A stretch of DNA of 64,000 bases, from assembly GCA_050951365.1 (NCBI GenBank), contig JBMNIX010000013.1, forward strand, positions 35,551 to 99,550. The letters are read 5' to 3'. The notes beneath the pieces were generated by a model. It saw only the letters and a program-made list of their open reading frames with translations. It searched no databases and had not been told where the DNA came from. Positions 34,534 to 44,204 of this stretch are shown here, piece by piece. Within the stretch, counting starts at the first letter, position 1. The number at the start of each line of letters is the position of its first letter. This stretch comes from JAAYHG01 sp012735455 (GTDB lineage: Bacteria; Bacillota; DTU030; DUMP01). The translations under genes were made by a program, and so were the position numbers.

Positions 34534-35861
34534 CCGCCTCCTTTGTCAGAGCCAGGGCGAGCCCTAGTACCGCCCAAAACAAAAAGGTGAGCTTAGGACT
34601 GTACCATACGTTATCCACCGCCCCGTGGAGCAAGAAGCCGCTCAGTCCTGCAATGAGAGCTATTAACAGGCTCCTGGTGCCTGCCTTCAGCCGCGGCACA
34701 GCCCGCGCGGCCCGGGAGAAAACAGCAAGCAGGAGCCAGAGGAAGGCAACGAGACCCGGAACCCCCAGCTGCAGTGCCAGCTCCAGGTACAGGTTGTGGC
34801 TGTGCAGGGCAGGGGTTCCAGCCAGCATAAACTGCGGATACACCTGGCCAAAGGCAGCCGCCCCCAGGCCAATACCTGTGAGCCAGTAGGCGGCTATCAT
34901 GCGCACAACGGCAAACCAAATGGAAAGACGAAAAGCATTGGAGCTGTCCTCAAGACTGCCAATGCTGGCCGCCCTGGTCAGAACCTGCTCCGGTGCTAGA
35001 ATAGGCAGCAACAACACGACCGGCAGCAATAACGCAAAGGAGCCGACGCTCCCAGAAGAGGCCGAGCAGCAAGAAAGCCAGTCCCACAGCCAGCCAGGCA
35101 CCGCGGGACATGGTTAGTACCAGGGCCACCCCGGCGCTGGCCAGGACTACGCCCCACACGAAACGCGCTGGCAGGTACTTTTCCCGCACAAAGAGCACCA
35201 GGGCCGGCGGAATAACAAAGGTCAGGTACTCGGCATAGATATTGGGGTTCTCGAAGGTGGCAAAGACTCGCGTCCTGATCACTTCGGCCTGCTTAATATC
35301 AATCCAGGAAAGCGAGGTTTGCACCCCGCTTTTGTACTGGAGCCAGGCCAGTAAAGCAGTAACCGCCCCTGCCAAGAGCAGCCCCCCCAGGAGCCAGGCC
35401 ACATCAGCAGGTCGCGGCAGTACATACATCAGGTAAAAAGCCAGGAAAAAGAGGCCATACAAGGGGAGCACCGCGAAGCTCCCAGCCCGTGCGACCGAAA
35501 ACAACGCCGCCAGCACCACAAAGGTGAAAAAGACAGCCAGGGGAAGGTCCACCGGCGTGCGGCTAAACATGCGCTGGCCGGCGAGGGCACGGCGCAGAGC
35601 ATAGACAGCAGCTGTGCCGAGCAAGAGCTGGCCCGCATACAGCGTCGGCAAGAAAGCCAGCCCTGCGAGAAAAAAGTAGAGGCCCAGCAGCGGCTGTCGA
35701 AAAATGAGGACCGCAGCTCCCACAGCTAGGATGTACTTGGCCGCTGTCTGCGCCGGTAAGACGGCCAGCAGCACAGCAATAGTCAGCCCTGTTAGCAGGC
35801 CCCAGGCTACGGCTCCCGTTCCCTTATCCGGTTGTGCGGAGCGCAGGGTTTCTGCCTGCAT
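34502..35861 (-). pseudogene. O-antigen ligase/polymerase-like membrane protein, interrupted by a frameshift
   Basis: Two minus frames together make one Wzy/WaaL-like protein of about 450 residues. The first (35861 to about 35040) has helices up to LTMSRGAWLAVGLAFLLLG, ending ERRL. The second continues from FALLLPVVLLLPILAP through GIGLGAAAFGQVYPQF, HSHNLYLELALQLGVPGL (the conserved ligase loop) to the stop at 34502. The joint is near 35033-35048: removing one C from CTCCTTTGCG restores a single frame. Start ATG at 35861 follows TAGGAGGTG. Either a recent mutation or a sequencing error; all other parts look intact. Confidence 0.8.
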
Positions 35862-35879
35862 GCCGCAGCACCTCCTACA

Positions 35880-36434
35880 CTATATGGACCCCAGTCGCAG
35901 CAACCAGCGTACCCAGCGGACACAGAGGCTGCCCTCCAACCAAGCATCGATCTCATCCGGCAGGAGCAGTAAAAGCCCCGCCAAAGGAAAGAGGGAAACT
36001 GCAGCCCACAGGCGCTTCGGTGTGAGCCCGCCGAGGGCAAGACCAAAAACCACAGTTCCTAGCCCAAGCCCCAGAGCTGCCCCAGCCAAGAAGCGTCCGC
36101 CAGCTGCGTGAAAACTCTCTGTACCTCGCTGCACCGCCCCTATCAACCGCGAAGACGGCAATGCCCGCATCAATAACTCGCCAAACCTTTGCCCTACCCG
36201 CTCTAGCCTCTCTGCTAGAGCGTATCCACACTTTACCACCTGGCTCCCGGCCAAAAGCCCCTCCCCGCTAAGGTCCCGTCTGAGTACCCTTCCGGGGAGA
36301 CTCCACTGGCCCCAAGCGAGGAGCCGCTCCAAGGCGGTAGCTAGTAAACATAGCGACCAACTCCCCTGCAGCCACAGGGCTAGGGTGGAGAGAACCCGGT
36401 AACTCACACTTGCGCGCCAGAAGCGGACCAGCAT
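35880..36434 (-). CDS. Membrane protein of unknown function in the wall-polymer cluster
   Basis: About 184 residues from the ATG at 36434, which has GAGGAG 7 bases upstream; the frame extends to 36458. Hydrophobic segments at about 20-40, 110-130 and 135-155, with a basic amphipathic middle (VVKCGYALAERLERVGQRF). I do not recognise a family. It sits between DUF4330 and the O-antigen-ligase-like gene with short gaps, so it is probably part of the same envelope polysaccharide machinery. Confidence 0.6.
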   Translation of the reverse strand: MLVRFWRASVSYRVLSTLALWLQGSWSLCLLATALERLLAWGQWSLPGRVLRRDLSGEGLLAGSQVVKCGYALAERLERVGQRFGELLMRALPSSRLIGAVQRGTESFHAAGGRFLAGAALGLGLGTVVFGLALGGLTPKRLWAAVSLFPLAGLLLLLPDEIDAWLEGSLCVRWVRWLLRLGSI

Positions 36435-36438
36435 GGTG

Positions 36439-36930
36439 TCACTCCTCTGTTTGGACACTCATTACGGTGCCATTCACACTAAACTTAAGGCCCTTGATCG
36501 CCACCGAGGCACCTACCCGCATCTCGTAACCGCCAAGGAGGATAACGTTTGGTGTTACCTGACCCTGGCCACGGATTGTCACGTAGACATCCTTCCTAAA
36601 GGATGACTCCGCTCTTACCAAACGCCCGTCTGCCGTCTCCACTTCCTTGGCCGCAGGACGCACGTCTTTAGCAGCCAGTTTCCCCAGAACAGCGTTAGAT
36701 TTGGTGTTAAGGACGTTTTCACCCTCTTGCATAGCGTCAGCTGTGGCCTGGCGTACATCCTCCACCAGGATAACCACTTCCACCGGGCTGGTAGTGCTAG
36801 GGTTAACGGCTGTAAGCATGCGCGACCTCAACCCTAACCGCGCCGCCACTGCCAAGACCAGCACCAGCACAGCCAGGTCAATAATGTTTACGCGGCCGAA
36901 GAGCCTGCCCTGCTTATCTATCAGCGGCAT
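36439..36930 (-). CDS. DUF4330 family protein
   Basis: 163 residues. One N-terminal helix (IIDLAVLVLVLAVAARLGL) and an external domain with ILVEDVRQATADAM, VYVTIRGQGQVTPNVILLGG and a terminal strand. Matches DUF4330 as I remember it; role unknown, usually in polysaccharide clusters of Clostridia. Good ribosome site GGGGAGG before the ATG at 36930, overlapping the glycosyltransferase end by 17 bases. Confidence 0.8.
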   Translation of the reverse strand: MPLIDKQGRLFGRVNIIDLAVLVLVLAVAARLGLRSRMLTAVNPSTTSPVEVVILVEDVRQATADAMQEGENVLNTKSNAVLGKLAAKDVRPAAKEVETADGRLVRAESSFRKDVYVTIRGQGQVTPNVILLGGYEMRVGASVAIKGLKFSVNGTVMSVQTEE

Positions 36931-38062
36931 CTTGTGACCTCCCCAAGGCTTTGTAATAAACCCGTTCCACCTCTTGCGTCATGTGTGGCAAAGAAAACTC
37001 CCGCAGCACAATCTCCCGGCCGAAGGCCCCCAGTTCTGCCGCTTGGGCAGGGTTTTTCAGGAGTCTGTCCACCGCCGCAGTGATTGCGTCGGCCCGAGTA
37101 GGCTGCTCGGTACCGCGGCCGCTGAAGTTATGTTTTTTGGCCAGCTCTAGATTCTCCGGGGTTAGCACACCCATAAAGCCCGCTTCACCAGCAATAACCA
37201 CGGGCTTGGCCGAGGCCATACCCTCCAGAATCACCCGGCCTACACCTATCACCACCGTAGCCGTTGCTAGTAGGGCCGCCGTGTCCGTGCGGGCCCCGGT
37301 GACTCTTATGGCCTGGGTCTTGAAATCCTGGTTCACCTTTTCCGCCCAGCGCTTCACTTCCGGCAGCTTATCGCCCTCGCCTACAATGAGAACCTTGAGG
37401 GCTGGATAATGTCGCAAAAGCTCCGGCACCGCCTCGATCACCCGCAGCGCAATCTCACCCCGGGCACCGCTTAGGCGGCTCACATACACCAGTTTCGGGC
37501 CTTCTGGCGCCAGGCCAAACTCTGCCAGGACCGGGCTCGGGTCCACCCTGGGCGAAAAGCGCTCGGTATCTACCCCATTGGGGATTACCGTTATCTTGTC
37601 CCCCGCCACGGCAAAGTTTCTGACCAGGTGGGCCTTGACGTCACTGCTAACAGCTACCACCTGGCTGCCCCAAACAGTCAGCGCACGCATGCCAAGATTG
37701 GCACTATAAATCCCGTGCGCGGTGGTCACCATAGGGCGACGGGTACACAGGGACACAAAGTGTCCTACCCAGGCTGGAATGCGGGCATGAGCATGGATGA
37801 CATCTATTTTTTCTTGCGACACCAACCTGGTCATAAGACGGAACCCGCGCAGCATGTCCCAAGGCGCACGACTGCCCAGGGGCACCTGGTAGTGCTGGAT
37901 TCCGGCCGCCAATAGCTCCTCCTCCAGGCAACCGCCCTGCGAGGCAACTACCACCCGGTGGCCGCGTTTTTTCAGTTCCTGGGCCAAACCCACCACATGG
38001 GTTTCAGCGCCGCCTGTATCCAAGGCCATGAGCGCTAGCAGCACGTTAAGGCTGGGCATCAT
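36914..38062 (-). CDS. GT4 family glycosyltransferase
   Basis: About 382 residues from the first of two adjacent ATGs (38062/38059) behind GAGGAAAGGGG; the frame runs to 38095. GT-B fold: ALDTGGAETHVVGLAQELKKRG, DVIHAHARIPAWVG, VIPNGVDTERFSP, LVYVSRLSGARGEIALRVI and the donor-site segment VIGVGRVILEGMASAKPVVI. The Glu-rich EX7E pattern of the second GT4 here is altered (RVILEGMASAKP). Probably adds a sugar to the same polymer as the 33421 enzyme. Confidence 0.9.
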   Translation of the reverse strand: MMPSLNVLLALMALDTGGAETHVVGLAQELKKRGHRVVVASQGGCLEEELLAAGIQHYQVPLGSRAPWDMLRGFRLMTRLVSQEKIDVIHAHARIPAWVGHFVSLCTRRPMVTTAHGIYSANLGMRALTVWGSQVVAVSSDVKAHLVRNFAVAGDKITVIPNGVDTERFSPRVDPSPVLAEFGLAPEGPKLVYVSRLSGARGEIALRVIEAVPELLRHYPALKVLIVGEGDKLPEVKRWAEKVNQDFKTQAIRVTGARTDTAALLATATVVIGVGRVILEGMASAKPVVIAGEAGFMGVLTPENLELAKKHNFSGRGTEQPTRADAITAAVDRLLKNPAQAAELGAFGREIVLREFSLPHMTQEVERVYYKALGRSQDAADR

Positions 38063-38091
38063 AGTTCCCCTTTCCTCGCTGCCCAATTCCA

Positions 38092-38529
38092 TCACTCCAC
38101 CGTTACGCCACCCCGGACAAGAAGTACCACCGGCGTGCTCGTCGTGAGGCCACGGCCATCGCTCCGTGGTACCAACAGCAGGTGATTAGCCGGGATTACC
38201 TCTCCGGCTTGAATATCGCGTCCAGCGGTAAGGTCGGCGATCCCACCCTGTGGACCAGTTACAGCCACCGCCTTACCAGCCCGCAGGATAATCTCTGCCC
38301 CGGCCTCGGCGCGTAACGTCTCCCCGGCCTCAAGCTCCAACACCTGCACTGCAGTCAGCTTGTCCACATAACTCTTGGCCACCAAAGGGTCGTCGGCGCT
38401 ACCGGGCTCACCCTGGGCGGCTAAGCTGTTTTCTCCCACTGCCGCAACTATCAGCGCCGCGAAAAGAACCAGCGCCACAACCGGGAAGTACCACCTTTTC
38501 ACTGGCTTCTCCTCCTCTGGGTGGTTCAC
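38092..38529 (-). CDS. Single-helix exported protein of unknown function
   Basis: 145 residues. N-terminal helix about 13-35 (YFPVVALVLFAALIVAAVG), then an external domain with SADDPLVAKSYVDKL and AVQVLELEAGETLRAEAGAEIILRAGKA, which reads like a small beta-helix or SAF-like unit (VIPANHLLLVPRSDGRGL). Family not named by me. GTG start at 38529 after TAGGGATGG. It overlaps the following glycosyltransferase frame by 4 bases only if the longer start of that gene is used. First gene of the wall-polymer cluster. Confidence 0.6.
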   Translation of the reverse strand: MNHPEEEKPVKRWYFPVVALVLFAALIVAAVGENSLAAQGEPGSADDPLVAKSYVDKLTAVQVLELEAGETLRAEAGAEIILRAGKAVAVTGPQGGIADLTAGRDIQAGEVIPANHLLLVPRSDGRGLTTSTPVVLLVRGGVTVE

Positions 38530-38625
38530 AAACCATCCCTACAGATTAAGAATCTTAACCTTGATTTTCGTATCCACAGGGTACCTTGTTCCACCTGCGC
38601 CGCCACAGGAGGTGGATCATGTCGC

Positions 38626-39733
38626 TTAACCGGAGGCCTGGGATTTGAGGTAGGCGTTGATGAAAGGATCCAACTCCCCATCTATCACCGCCTGCACGTT
38701 GCCCATCTGCTCCCCGGTACGGTGGTCTTTCACCAGGGTATAGGGCTCAAAAACGTAAGAACGGATCTGGCTACCCCAGGCGATCTCCTGCTGTTCCCCG
38801 CGCAAGGCCTTTAGCTTCGCCTCTTCTTCTTCACGTTTTAAATCAAACAGCTTGGCCTGCAACATGCGCATGGCAGTGAGGCGGTTCGCATGTTGGGAAC
38901 GCTCATTTTGACAGGATACCACGATGCCGGTGGGGAGGTGCGTTATCCGCACTGCAGAGTCCGTCTTGTTTACATGCTGGCCACCAGCACCGCTGGCACG
39001 ATAGGTGTCCACCCTGATGTCTTCAGGGCGAATCTCCACCTCCATGTCCTGGTTCACCTCTGGAATCACATCCAGGGAGGCGAAGGAAGTGTGCCGACGT
39101 CCGGCGGCATCAAAGGGCGAGTGCCGGACCAGGCGGTGCACACCCCGCTCACCTTTAAGGTAGCCGTAGGCATTTGGCCCAGCCACCAAGAAAGTGGCGC
39201 TCTTAACCCCGGCCTCGTCACCAGGCAGGATATCCCACACCTCTACCTTGTAACCCTTGTTCTCCGCCCAGCGGGTGTACATCCTAAAGAGCATCTGTAC
39301 CCAGTCCTGAGCTTCAGTTCCACCCGCTCCCGCATGCAAGGAGAGGATGGCGTTTAAGTGGTCGTAGGGTGAAGAGAGTAGTGTCTCCAGGTGCATCTCC
39401 TCATAGCGCCGGCTGAGGTCCCGGATACCAGCAGCCACCTCATGGGCCGTGGCTTCGTCCTCAGCTTCACGTCCCAGCTCAAGGAGCACCGCAAGGTCCT
39501 CTGCCTCCTGCATCAGCTCCTGGTAGCGGTGCACCTTGTCTTTAAGGGAGGTAAGTTCCGGCATAACCTTCTCTGCTTGAGAGGGATCGTCCCAAAAACC
39601 CGGCTGTGCTATCTGTTCCTCTAATTCCTTTATACGAGCCTCTTTGCTGGCGACGTCAAAGAGATGTCCCCATTTCCTTAATATCTGTCAGCAACAAATC
39701 CAGATCGCGCTCTAGATCTTCATACAACAACAT
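38626..39733 (-). CDS. prfB: Peptide chain release factor 2 (programmed +1 frameshift)
   Basis: RF2, which ends translation at UGA and UAA. The ATG at 39733 (AAAAGGAG 9 bases upstream) reads 25 codons to an in-frame TGA in CTTTGAC (39655-39661); moving +1 there continues through DVASKEARIKEL into the main body. About 369 residues in total. SGAGGQHVNKTDSAVRITH holds the GGQ catalytic loop; the stop-recognition motif is SPFDAAGRRHTSF (SPF). High RF2 allows termination at the TGA and lowers its own synthesis. It lies 43 bases after secA, a common neighbourhood in Firmicutes. Confidence 0.97.
39655..39661 (-). promoter_or_regulatory. prfB recoding site CTT-TGA-C
   Basis: Slippery CTTTGAC on the minus strand at the junction of prfB codons 25 and 26. 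The upstream stimulatory G-run is GGGG six bases before CTT, a longer gap than the three bases in the Escherichia coli site. Confidence 0.95.
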
Positions 39734-39776
39734 ATCAACCGCTCCTTTTGGGCGTGCTGTAACGCCTCTGTTCCGA

Positions 39777-42410
39777 CTAGCGTCCGCAGCACTTCTTATA
39801 CTTCTTGCCGCTACCGCAGGGGCAGGGGTCGTTTCGGCCTACCTTCTTGCTTTCACGGCGGAAGGGCTGCTTCGGTCCGCTGTCCGCATTGGTACTCACA
39901 TTGCGGAAAGCACTCCTGCGCTCCGGTGCCTGCTCCCTCTTTTGTACCTGCACCTTGTACAGATAACGCACCGCGTCTTCCTGAATACGGGCTACCATGC
40001 CCTGGAACATCTCATAGGCCTCGCGCTTGTACTCCACCAGGGGGTCGTGCTGCCCGTAGGCCCTGAGGCCAATCCCCTCGCGCAGGTCGTCCATGGCATC
40101 CAGGTGTTCCATCCACTGAGTATCCACAACCCGAAGTAGAACTACGCGCTCCAGCTCCCGCAACTGCTCCCTGCCGATCTCCCTCTCACGGGCAGCGTAA
40201 AACTCCTCCGCCCTTTGCAGCAGATAAAAGCTGAGCTCTTCCCTGGTTTTACCCTTCAGGTCCTCCTGCGAGATAGTGTGCGGCGGAAAGAAGGTCTGCT
40301 CCAGCACCATAACCAGCCCCGCCAGGTCCCACTCCTCTGCTATTACGTGCTCACTACAGTAGGTAGCGATGTAATCCTCCATAACAGCCTGGGCCATGGT
40401 GAGGACTGTGTCGCGCAGGTTCTCCTCCGTCAACACCTCCCGGCGTTGCTGATAAATCACCTCGCGCTGGGTATTCATGACATCGTCGTACTCCAGAAGC
40501 TGCTTGCGGATATCGAAGTTCTTGCCCTCTACCTTTTTCTGGGCGTTCTCCACCGCTCGGGTGAGCAGGTTGTGCTCGATAGGCTGATCCTCTTCTAAGC
40601 CAAGCCGCTCCATGATTTTGGAGATGTTTTCACCACCAAAGAGTCGCAGCAGGTCATCTTCCAGAGAGAGATAAAAACGGGACGAACCCGGGTCTCCCTG
40701 ACGCCCGCTGCGGCCACGCAGCTGGTTGTCAATACGGCGGGCCTCGTGCCGCTCAGTACCAATAATGTGCAGGCCGCCCAACTTTACCACTTGGTCGTGC
40801 TCGGCTTCGGTTTGGGCCTTCATTTTATTGTAGATATCCTGATAAGTCTCAGGGTCTACCTCTTCTAGCTGCTTGCCTTGACGGGCAAGTTCAGCCCGAG
40901 TGAGGAAATCCGGATTGCCGCCCAGGAGGATGTCCGTACCACGCCCCGCCATGTTGGTGGCGATGGTCACCGCGCCCAGCCGCCCTGCCTGGGCCACAAT
41001 CTCCGCCTCTTTTTCGTGGTACTTCGCGTTGAGCACCTGGTGCGGTATACCGCGACGTTTGAGCATGGCGCTTAGGCGCTCTGACTTCTCAATGGATACC
41101 GTACCCACCAGAACCGGTTGACCCTTGGCATGGCAGACAGCGATCTCCTCTACCACGGCCTTGAACTTGCCTTCCTCGGTCTTGTAGATCACATCTGGGT
41201 AATCAACACGAATCATGGGCTTATGGGTCGGGATAACCACCACATCCAGGCCGTAGATCTTACGGAACTCGTCTTCTTCAGTGGCCGCGGTACCTGTCAT
41301 GCCGGCCAGTTTCTTATACATGCGGAAAAAGTTCTGGAATGTAATACGGGCCAGGGTCTGGCTTTCCGTTTCAATCTTAACGCCCTCTTTGGCCTCAATG
41401 GCCTGGTGTAGACCATCGCTGTAGCGGCGGCCAAACATGAGGCGGCCAGTGAACTCGTCCACGATGATCACCTGGCCGTCCTTTACTACATAATCCCGGT
41501 CCCGTTGCATCAGGGCGTGGGCTCTGAGGGCCTGGTTCAGGTAGTGGGAAAGGTCTCCCGCTTCGCTCTCCGCGTAGAGGTTTTCCACCCCCAGCATACG
41601 CTCCACCTTGGCCACACCCTCTTCAGTGGGTGCTACCGTGCGCGCTTTTTCGTCTACAGTGTAATCTACTTCTGGCTTTAGGTTGGGAACAATGCGGGCA
41701 AACCTATAGTACAGCTCTGTGGGTTTATCGCCCTGTCCAGAGATAATAAGTGGGGTGCGCGCCTCGTCAATGAGGATGCTGTCCACCTCGTCCACGATGG
41801 CATAGTTGAAAGACCGCTGCACCATCTGCTCCGGGTAAAGGACCATGTTGTCCCGCAGGTAGTCAAAGCCAAACTCATTATTTGTGCCATAAGTAATATC
41901 AGCGGCATAGGCCGCGCGGCGAGCCTCAAAGTCCAGGCCGTGAACAATAAGCCCCACCGAAAGCCCCAGGAACTTGTAGACGGTACCCATCCACTCACTG
42001 TCGCGACGAGCCAGGTAATCATTCACAGTGACTATGTGTACACCTTCACCTGTAAGGGCATTGAGGTAGGCCGGTAGAGTTGCCACCAAGGTCTTACCTT
42101 CGCCAGTCTTCATCTCTGCGATACGGCCCTGGTGTAGCACAATCCCGCCTAGGATCTGCTCATCAAAGTGACGCATACCAAGGGTGCGCCGCGAAGCCTC
42201 CCGCACTACCGCAAAGGCCTCGGGCAAAAGATCATCCAGGAATTCCCCGGCCGCCAGCCGCTCCTTAAATTCATTCGTCTTCGTCCTGAGGTCTGTGTCC
42301 GCAAGCTTTTTTAAGCGGGGCTCGAAGGCATTAACCTCTGCCACTAGACGGGAGATTTTTTTTAGCTCCCGGGCATTATCATCAAACACACGCTTCAGGA
42401 TTCCTAGCAT
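39777..42410 (-). CDS. secA: Preprotein translocase ATPase SecA
   Basis: 877 residues, full-length. Motor that pushes unfolded proteins through SecYEG. Walker A MKTGEGKTLVATLPAYLNAL, Walker B-like VDEVDSILIDEARTPLIISG, TNMAGRGTDILLGGNP, and the helicase motif QLRGRSGRQGDPGSSRFYLS. The C-terminal zinc-binding motif CPCGSGKKYKKCC is intact. Start ATG at 42410. It exports the many secreted proteins of this window. The 115 bases upstream hold the terminator of the preceding gene. Confidence 0.98.
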   Translation of the reverse strand: MLGILKRVFDDNARELKKISRLVAEVNAFEPRLKKLADTDLRTKTNEFKERLAAGEFLDDLLPEAFAVVREASRRTLGMRHFDEQILGGIVLHQGRIAEMKTGEGKTLVATLPAYLNALTGEGVHIVTVNDYLARRDSEWMGTVYKFLGLSVGLIVHGLDFEARRAAYAADITYGTNNEFGFDYLRDNMVLYPEQMVQRSFNYAIVDEVDSILIDEARTPLIISGQGDKPTELYYRFARIVPNLKPEVDYTVDEKARTVAPTEEGVAKVERMLGVENLYAESEAGDLSHYLNQALRAHALMQRDRDYVVKDGQVIIVDEFTGRLMFGRRYSDGLHQAIEAKEGVKIETESQTLARITFQNFFRMYKKLAGMTGTAATEEDEFRKIYGLDVVVIPTHKPMIRVDYPDVIYKTEEGKFKAVVEEIAVCHAKGQPVLVGTVSIEKSERLSAMLKRRGIPHQVLNAKYHEKEAEIVAQAGRLGAVTIATNMAGRGTDILLGGNPDFLTRAELARQGKQLEEVDPETYQDIYNKMKAQTEAEHDQVVKLGGLHIIGTERHEARRIDNQLRGRSGRQGDPGSSRFYLSLEDDLLRLFGGENISKIMERLGLEEDQPIEHNLLTRAVENAQKKVEGKNFDIRKQLLEYDDVMNTQREVIYQQRREVLTEENLRDTVLTMAQAVMEDYIATYCSEHVIAEEWDLAGLVMVLEQTFFPPHTISQEDLKGKTREELSFYLLQRAEEFYAAREREIGREQLRELERVVLLRVVDTQWMEHLDAMDDLREGIGLRAYGQHDPLVEYKREAYEMFQGMVARIQEDAVRYLYKVQVQKREQAPERRSAFRNVSTNADSGPKQPFRRESKKVGRNDPCPCGSGKKYKKCCGR

Positions 42411-42503
42411 AAAGCTACCCTCTTCTCATTCATGCCAACCTGGGCCATTCTTTCCTGACGCCGTCTCTTTATTTTAGCATTTCACCTGATCCAAGACAAT
42501 AGA

Positions 42504-42526
42504 AGAAAAAGCGCCCCCCGGGCGCT
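42504..42526 (-). terminator. Rho-independent terminator between the 42526 gene and secA
   Basis: On the minus strand AGCGCC-CGGGG-GGCGCT (42510-42526 region) is followed by TTTTTCTTCT. The stem overlaps the last bases of the 42526 gene stop codon. Confidence 0.8.
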
Positions 42527-43188
42527 CACTCCTTCTGGCGCAGGCTTGAAGCCAAGGGCGGTAGGCATGGCTCAACCGCTTTTACAATGGCGTTGGCCAC
42601 ACCGTACAAACTCCCGTTAGGCACAAAGGAAGCCCCTATCAGGCTCTCCTCCCGCACCGGGGTCACCACCGCCACAAGCACTGCCACCACGCTTCGGTCA
42701 CCTAGCTTAATGACCCGCAGCCCCTCTAACCCCATGGCTACCTCGCCCTTGAGATACTTTTCCACTGCACACAGGGTGGCCATACCAGCCAACCAGAGCC
42801 GGTTGCGCTGCGAGGCAGCACCTTCTGCCTCGGCTTCATAAGTGGCACCGTCAATCTCTAGACTAACACAGCAGCGCGCTCGCAGGCCGGAAATGCTATA
42901 ACGTACCTCCCGCACTTTCACTGCGGCTGACGTCAAAGGGATGCCACCCTCCCAATCCATCTGGGCTACGCTCACCTTCTTGTGATCAATGGGCAGGTTA
43001 AACTCCACCATCAGGGCCGACTCAACGTCGCGCACCACTTGTTTTGGGCTGCGCCCGGACCGGGCCAAGACATGGATCTCCTGGATGACAGCGTTTTCAT
43101 CTAGCACCACCCGTGCCGAGATTACGTCCCGTAGTTGCTGTAATACACCCTCGTAAGTTTGGGCTGAAACCCTGCTGCTGTCGGGCAC
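42526..43188 (-). CDS. Conserved-looking protein of unknown function upstream of secA
   Basis: 220 residues, no signal or helix. N-terminal part (VVLDENAVIQEIHVLARSGR, QVVRDVESALMVEFNLPIDH) reads as a small alpha/beta domain of the sort found in many Firmicute and actinobacterial proteins; the C-terminal part (about 90-210) has VSLEIDGATYEAEAEG and GDRSVVAVLVAVVTPVREESLIG. I cannot assign a function. GTG start at 43188 with GGAGGAGG 4 bases upstream. Upstream 189-265 bases of AT-rich sequence carry no gene; a TTGACA near 43390 on the minus strand lacks a good -10. Confidence 0.7.
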   Translation of the reverse strand: MPDSSRVSAQTYEGVLQQLRDVISARVVLDENAVIQEIHVLARSGRSPKQVVRDVESALMVEFNLPIDHKKVSVAQMDWEGGIPLTSAAVKVREVRYSISGLRARCCVSLEIDGATYEAEAEGAASQRNRLWLAGMATLCAVEKYLKGEVAMGLEGLRVIKLGDRSVVAVLVAVVTPVREESLIGASFVPNGSLYGVANAIVKAVEPCLPPLASSLRQKE

Positions 43189-43407
43189 GGTCCCTCCTCC
43201 ATTCTCTCTAAGCTGCCACTGGTGTGCCCCGCGCTGTTACGCCACGCACGCCAGCGCTCCGCCTTTTTAATATTGCTATTTACAGAACTATTTATGGTGG
43301 CAATTACTTATGTTCCCGATCCACTCCTTTTATCCCTGCCAGAACAGACAATAATCAAGCAATTAGTCTATTTGTCAGATGACCTGTCAACCGTTCTTAT
43401 GTAAGCA

Positions 43408-43433
43408 CGAAAAAGGGGCGCGGCTGCGCCCCC
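43408..43433 (-). terminator. Rho-independent terminator after hpf
   Basis: On the minus strand GGGGCGC-AGCC-GCGCCCC (43415-43432) followed by TTTTTCG. Located 22 bases after the hpf stop. Confidence 0.9.
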
Positions 43434-43454
43434 AAAGAGCGTACGCACAGGATC

Positions 43455-43985
43455 CTAGGGTAATGGCTCAATCAGTCCATAATTACCATCACGGCGCCGG
43501 TATACCACGTTAACCTCCTCTGTATCCGCGTTGCGGAAAACAAAGAAGTCGTGGCCTAGGAGGTTCATTTGCAGCACGGCCTCCTCAACAGGCATGGGCT
43601 TCACCGGGAAGCGCTTGGTGCGTACCAGACGTGGCTCATTTGTTTCCAATCTGGTCCCTGGATGCTGAGCCGCAATATCGAGCACATTGCCATTCTTAAT
43701 CTTGCGGGCCAGCCTAGTCTTGTATTTTTCAATCTGCTTCTCCAGCTTCTCCATCACCAGGTCTATGGAGGCATACATGTCGCCACTGCCCACCTCACCT
43801 CGGAGCAGCCTGCCGCCTATGGGCACCGTTACCTCCACCATGTGACGGTCCCGCTCCACCACCAGCGTAACCACTGCTTCGGTAACGTCATCAAGGAGTT
43901 TCGCGATCTTACCTACCTTCTTCTCCACGTATTCACGCAAAGCAGGGGTAACATCGACATTTTTCCCGCGGACAATAATCCGCAT
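43455..43985 (-). CDS. hpf: Ribosome hibernation promoting factor, long form
   Basis: 176 residues from the ATG at 43985 (AAAGGAG 8 bases upstream; the frame starts 3 codons earlier). N-terminal RaiA/HPF domain about 1-100 (MRIIVRGKNVDVTPALREYV), basic KTRLARKIK linker, and the C-terminal dimerisation domain (RTKRFPVKPMPVEEAVLQM, FFVFRNADTEEVNVVYRRRDG) that makes 100S ribosome dimers. Long-form HPF is the Firmicute type. It stands between two terminators, so it has its own transcript. Confidence 0.96.
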   Translation of the reverse strand: MRIIVRGKNVDVTPALREYVEKKVGKIAKLLDDVTEAVVTLVVERDRHMVEVTVPIGGRLLRGEVGSGDMYASIDLVMEKLEKQIEKYKTRLARKIKNGNVLDIAAQHPGTRLETNEPRLVRTKRFPVKPMPVEEAVLQMNLLGHDFFVFRNADTEEVNVVYRRRDGNYGLIEPLP

Positions 43986-44096
43986 CTCTATCACTCCTTT
44001 CGACTATACGGGGCCCTCTATCTTTAGTATTCCCCGCAAAGCAGCAAATTCCTCCCGAAGTCCACCAGAACATGAAGTTCTAACCAGCGCACTATG

Positions 44097-44125
44097 CAGG
44101 GGGCGGGAGAACTTCCCGCCCCCTG
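44097..44125. repeat. GC-rich perfect hairpin
   Basis: CAGGGGGCGGGA-GAACT-TCCCGCCCCCTG, a 12-base-pair stem without T-tract on either strand. It lies in the 219-base space between hpf and the ABC transporter operon. Either an mRNA element or a dispersed palindrome; no second copy seen in the window. Confidence 0.5.
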
Positions 44126-44164
44126 ACCGCTTGGCATTTGGCTGTTGGCTTTTTGGTTCTGTGG

Positions 44165-44193
44165 AAAAAAGGCGGCCACAAGACCGCCTTTTA
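44165..44193 (-). terminator. Terminator of the amino-acid ABC operon
   Basis: On the minus strand AAAAGGCGG-TCTTGTGG-CCGCCTTTTTTCC, a GGCGG/CCGCC stem flanked by A- and T-runs, so it may work in both directions. It lies 12 bases beyond the ATPase stop. Confidence 0.85.
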
Positions 44194-44204
44194 CTGTTGT
44201 TCCC

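Noticed and set aside
43222..43404. 60-codon plus-strand frame between hpf and the 42526 gene
   Set aside because: No ribosome site and it ends at the hpf terminator; composition follows the AT-rich spacer.
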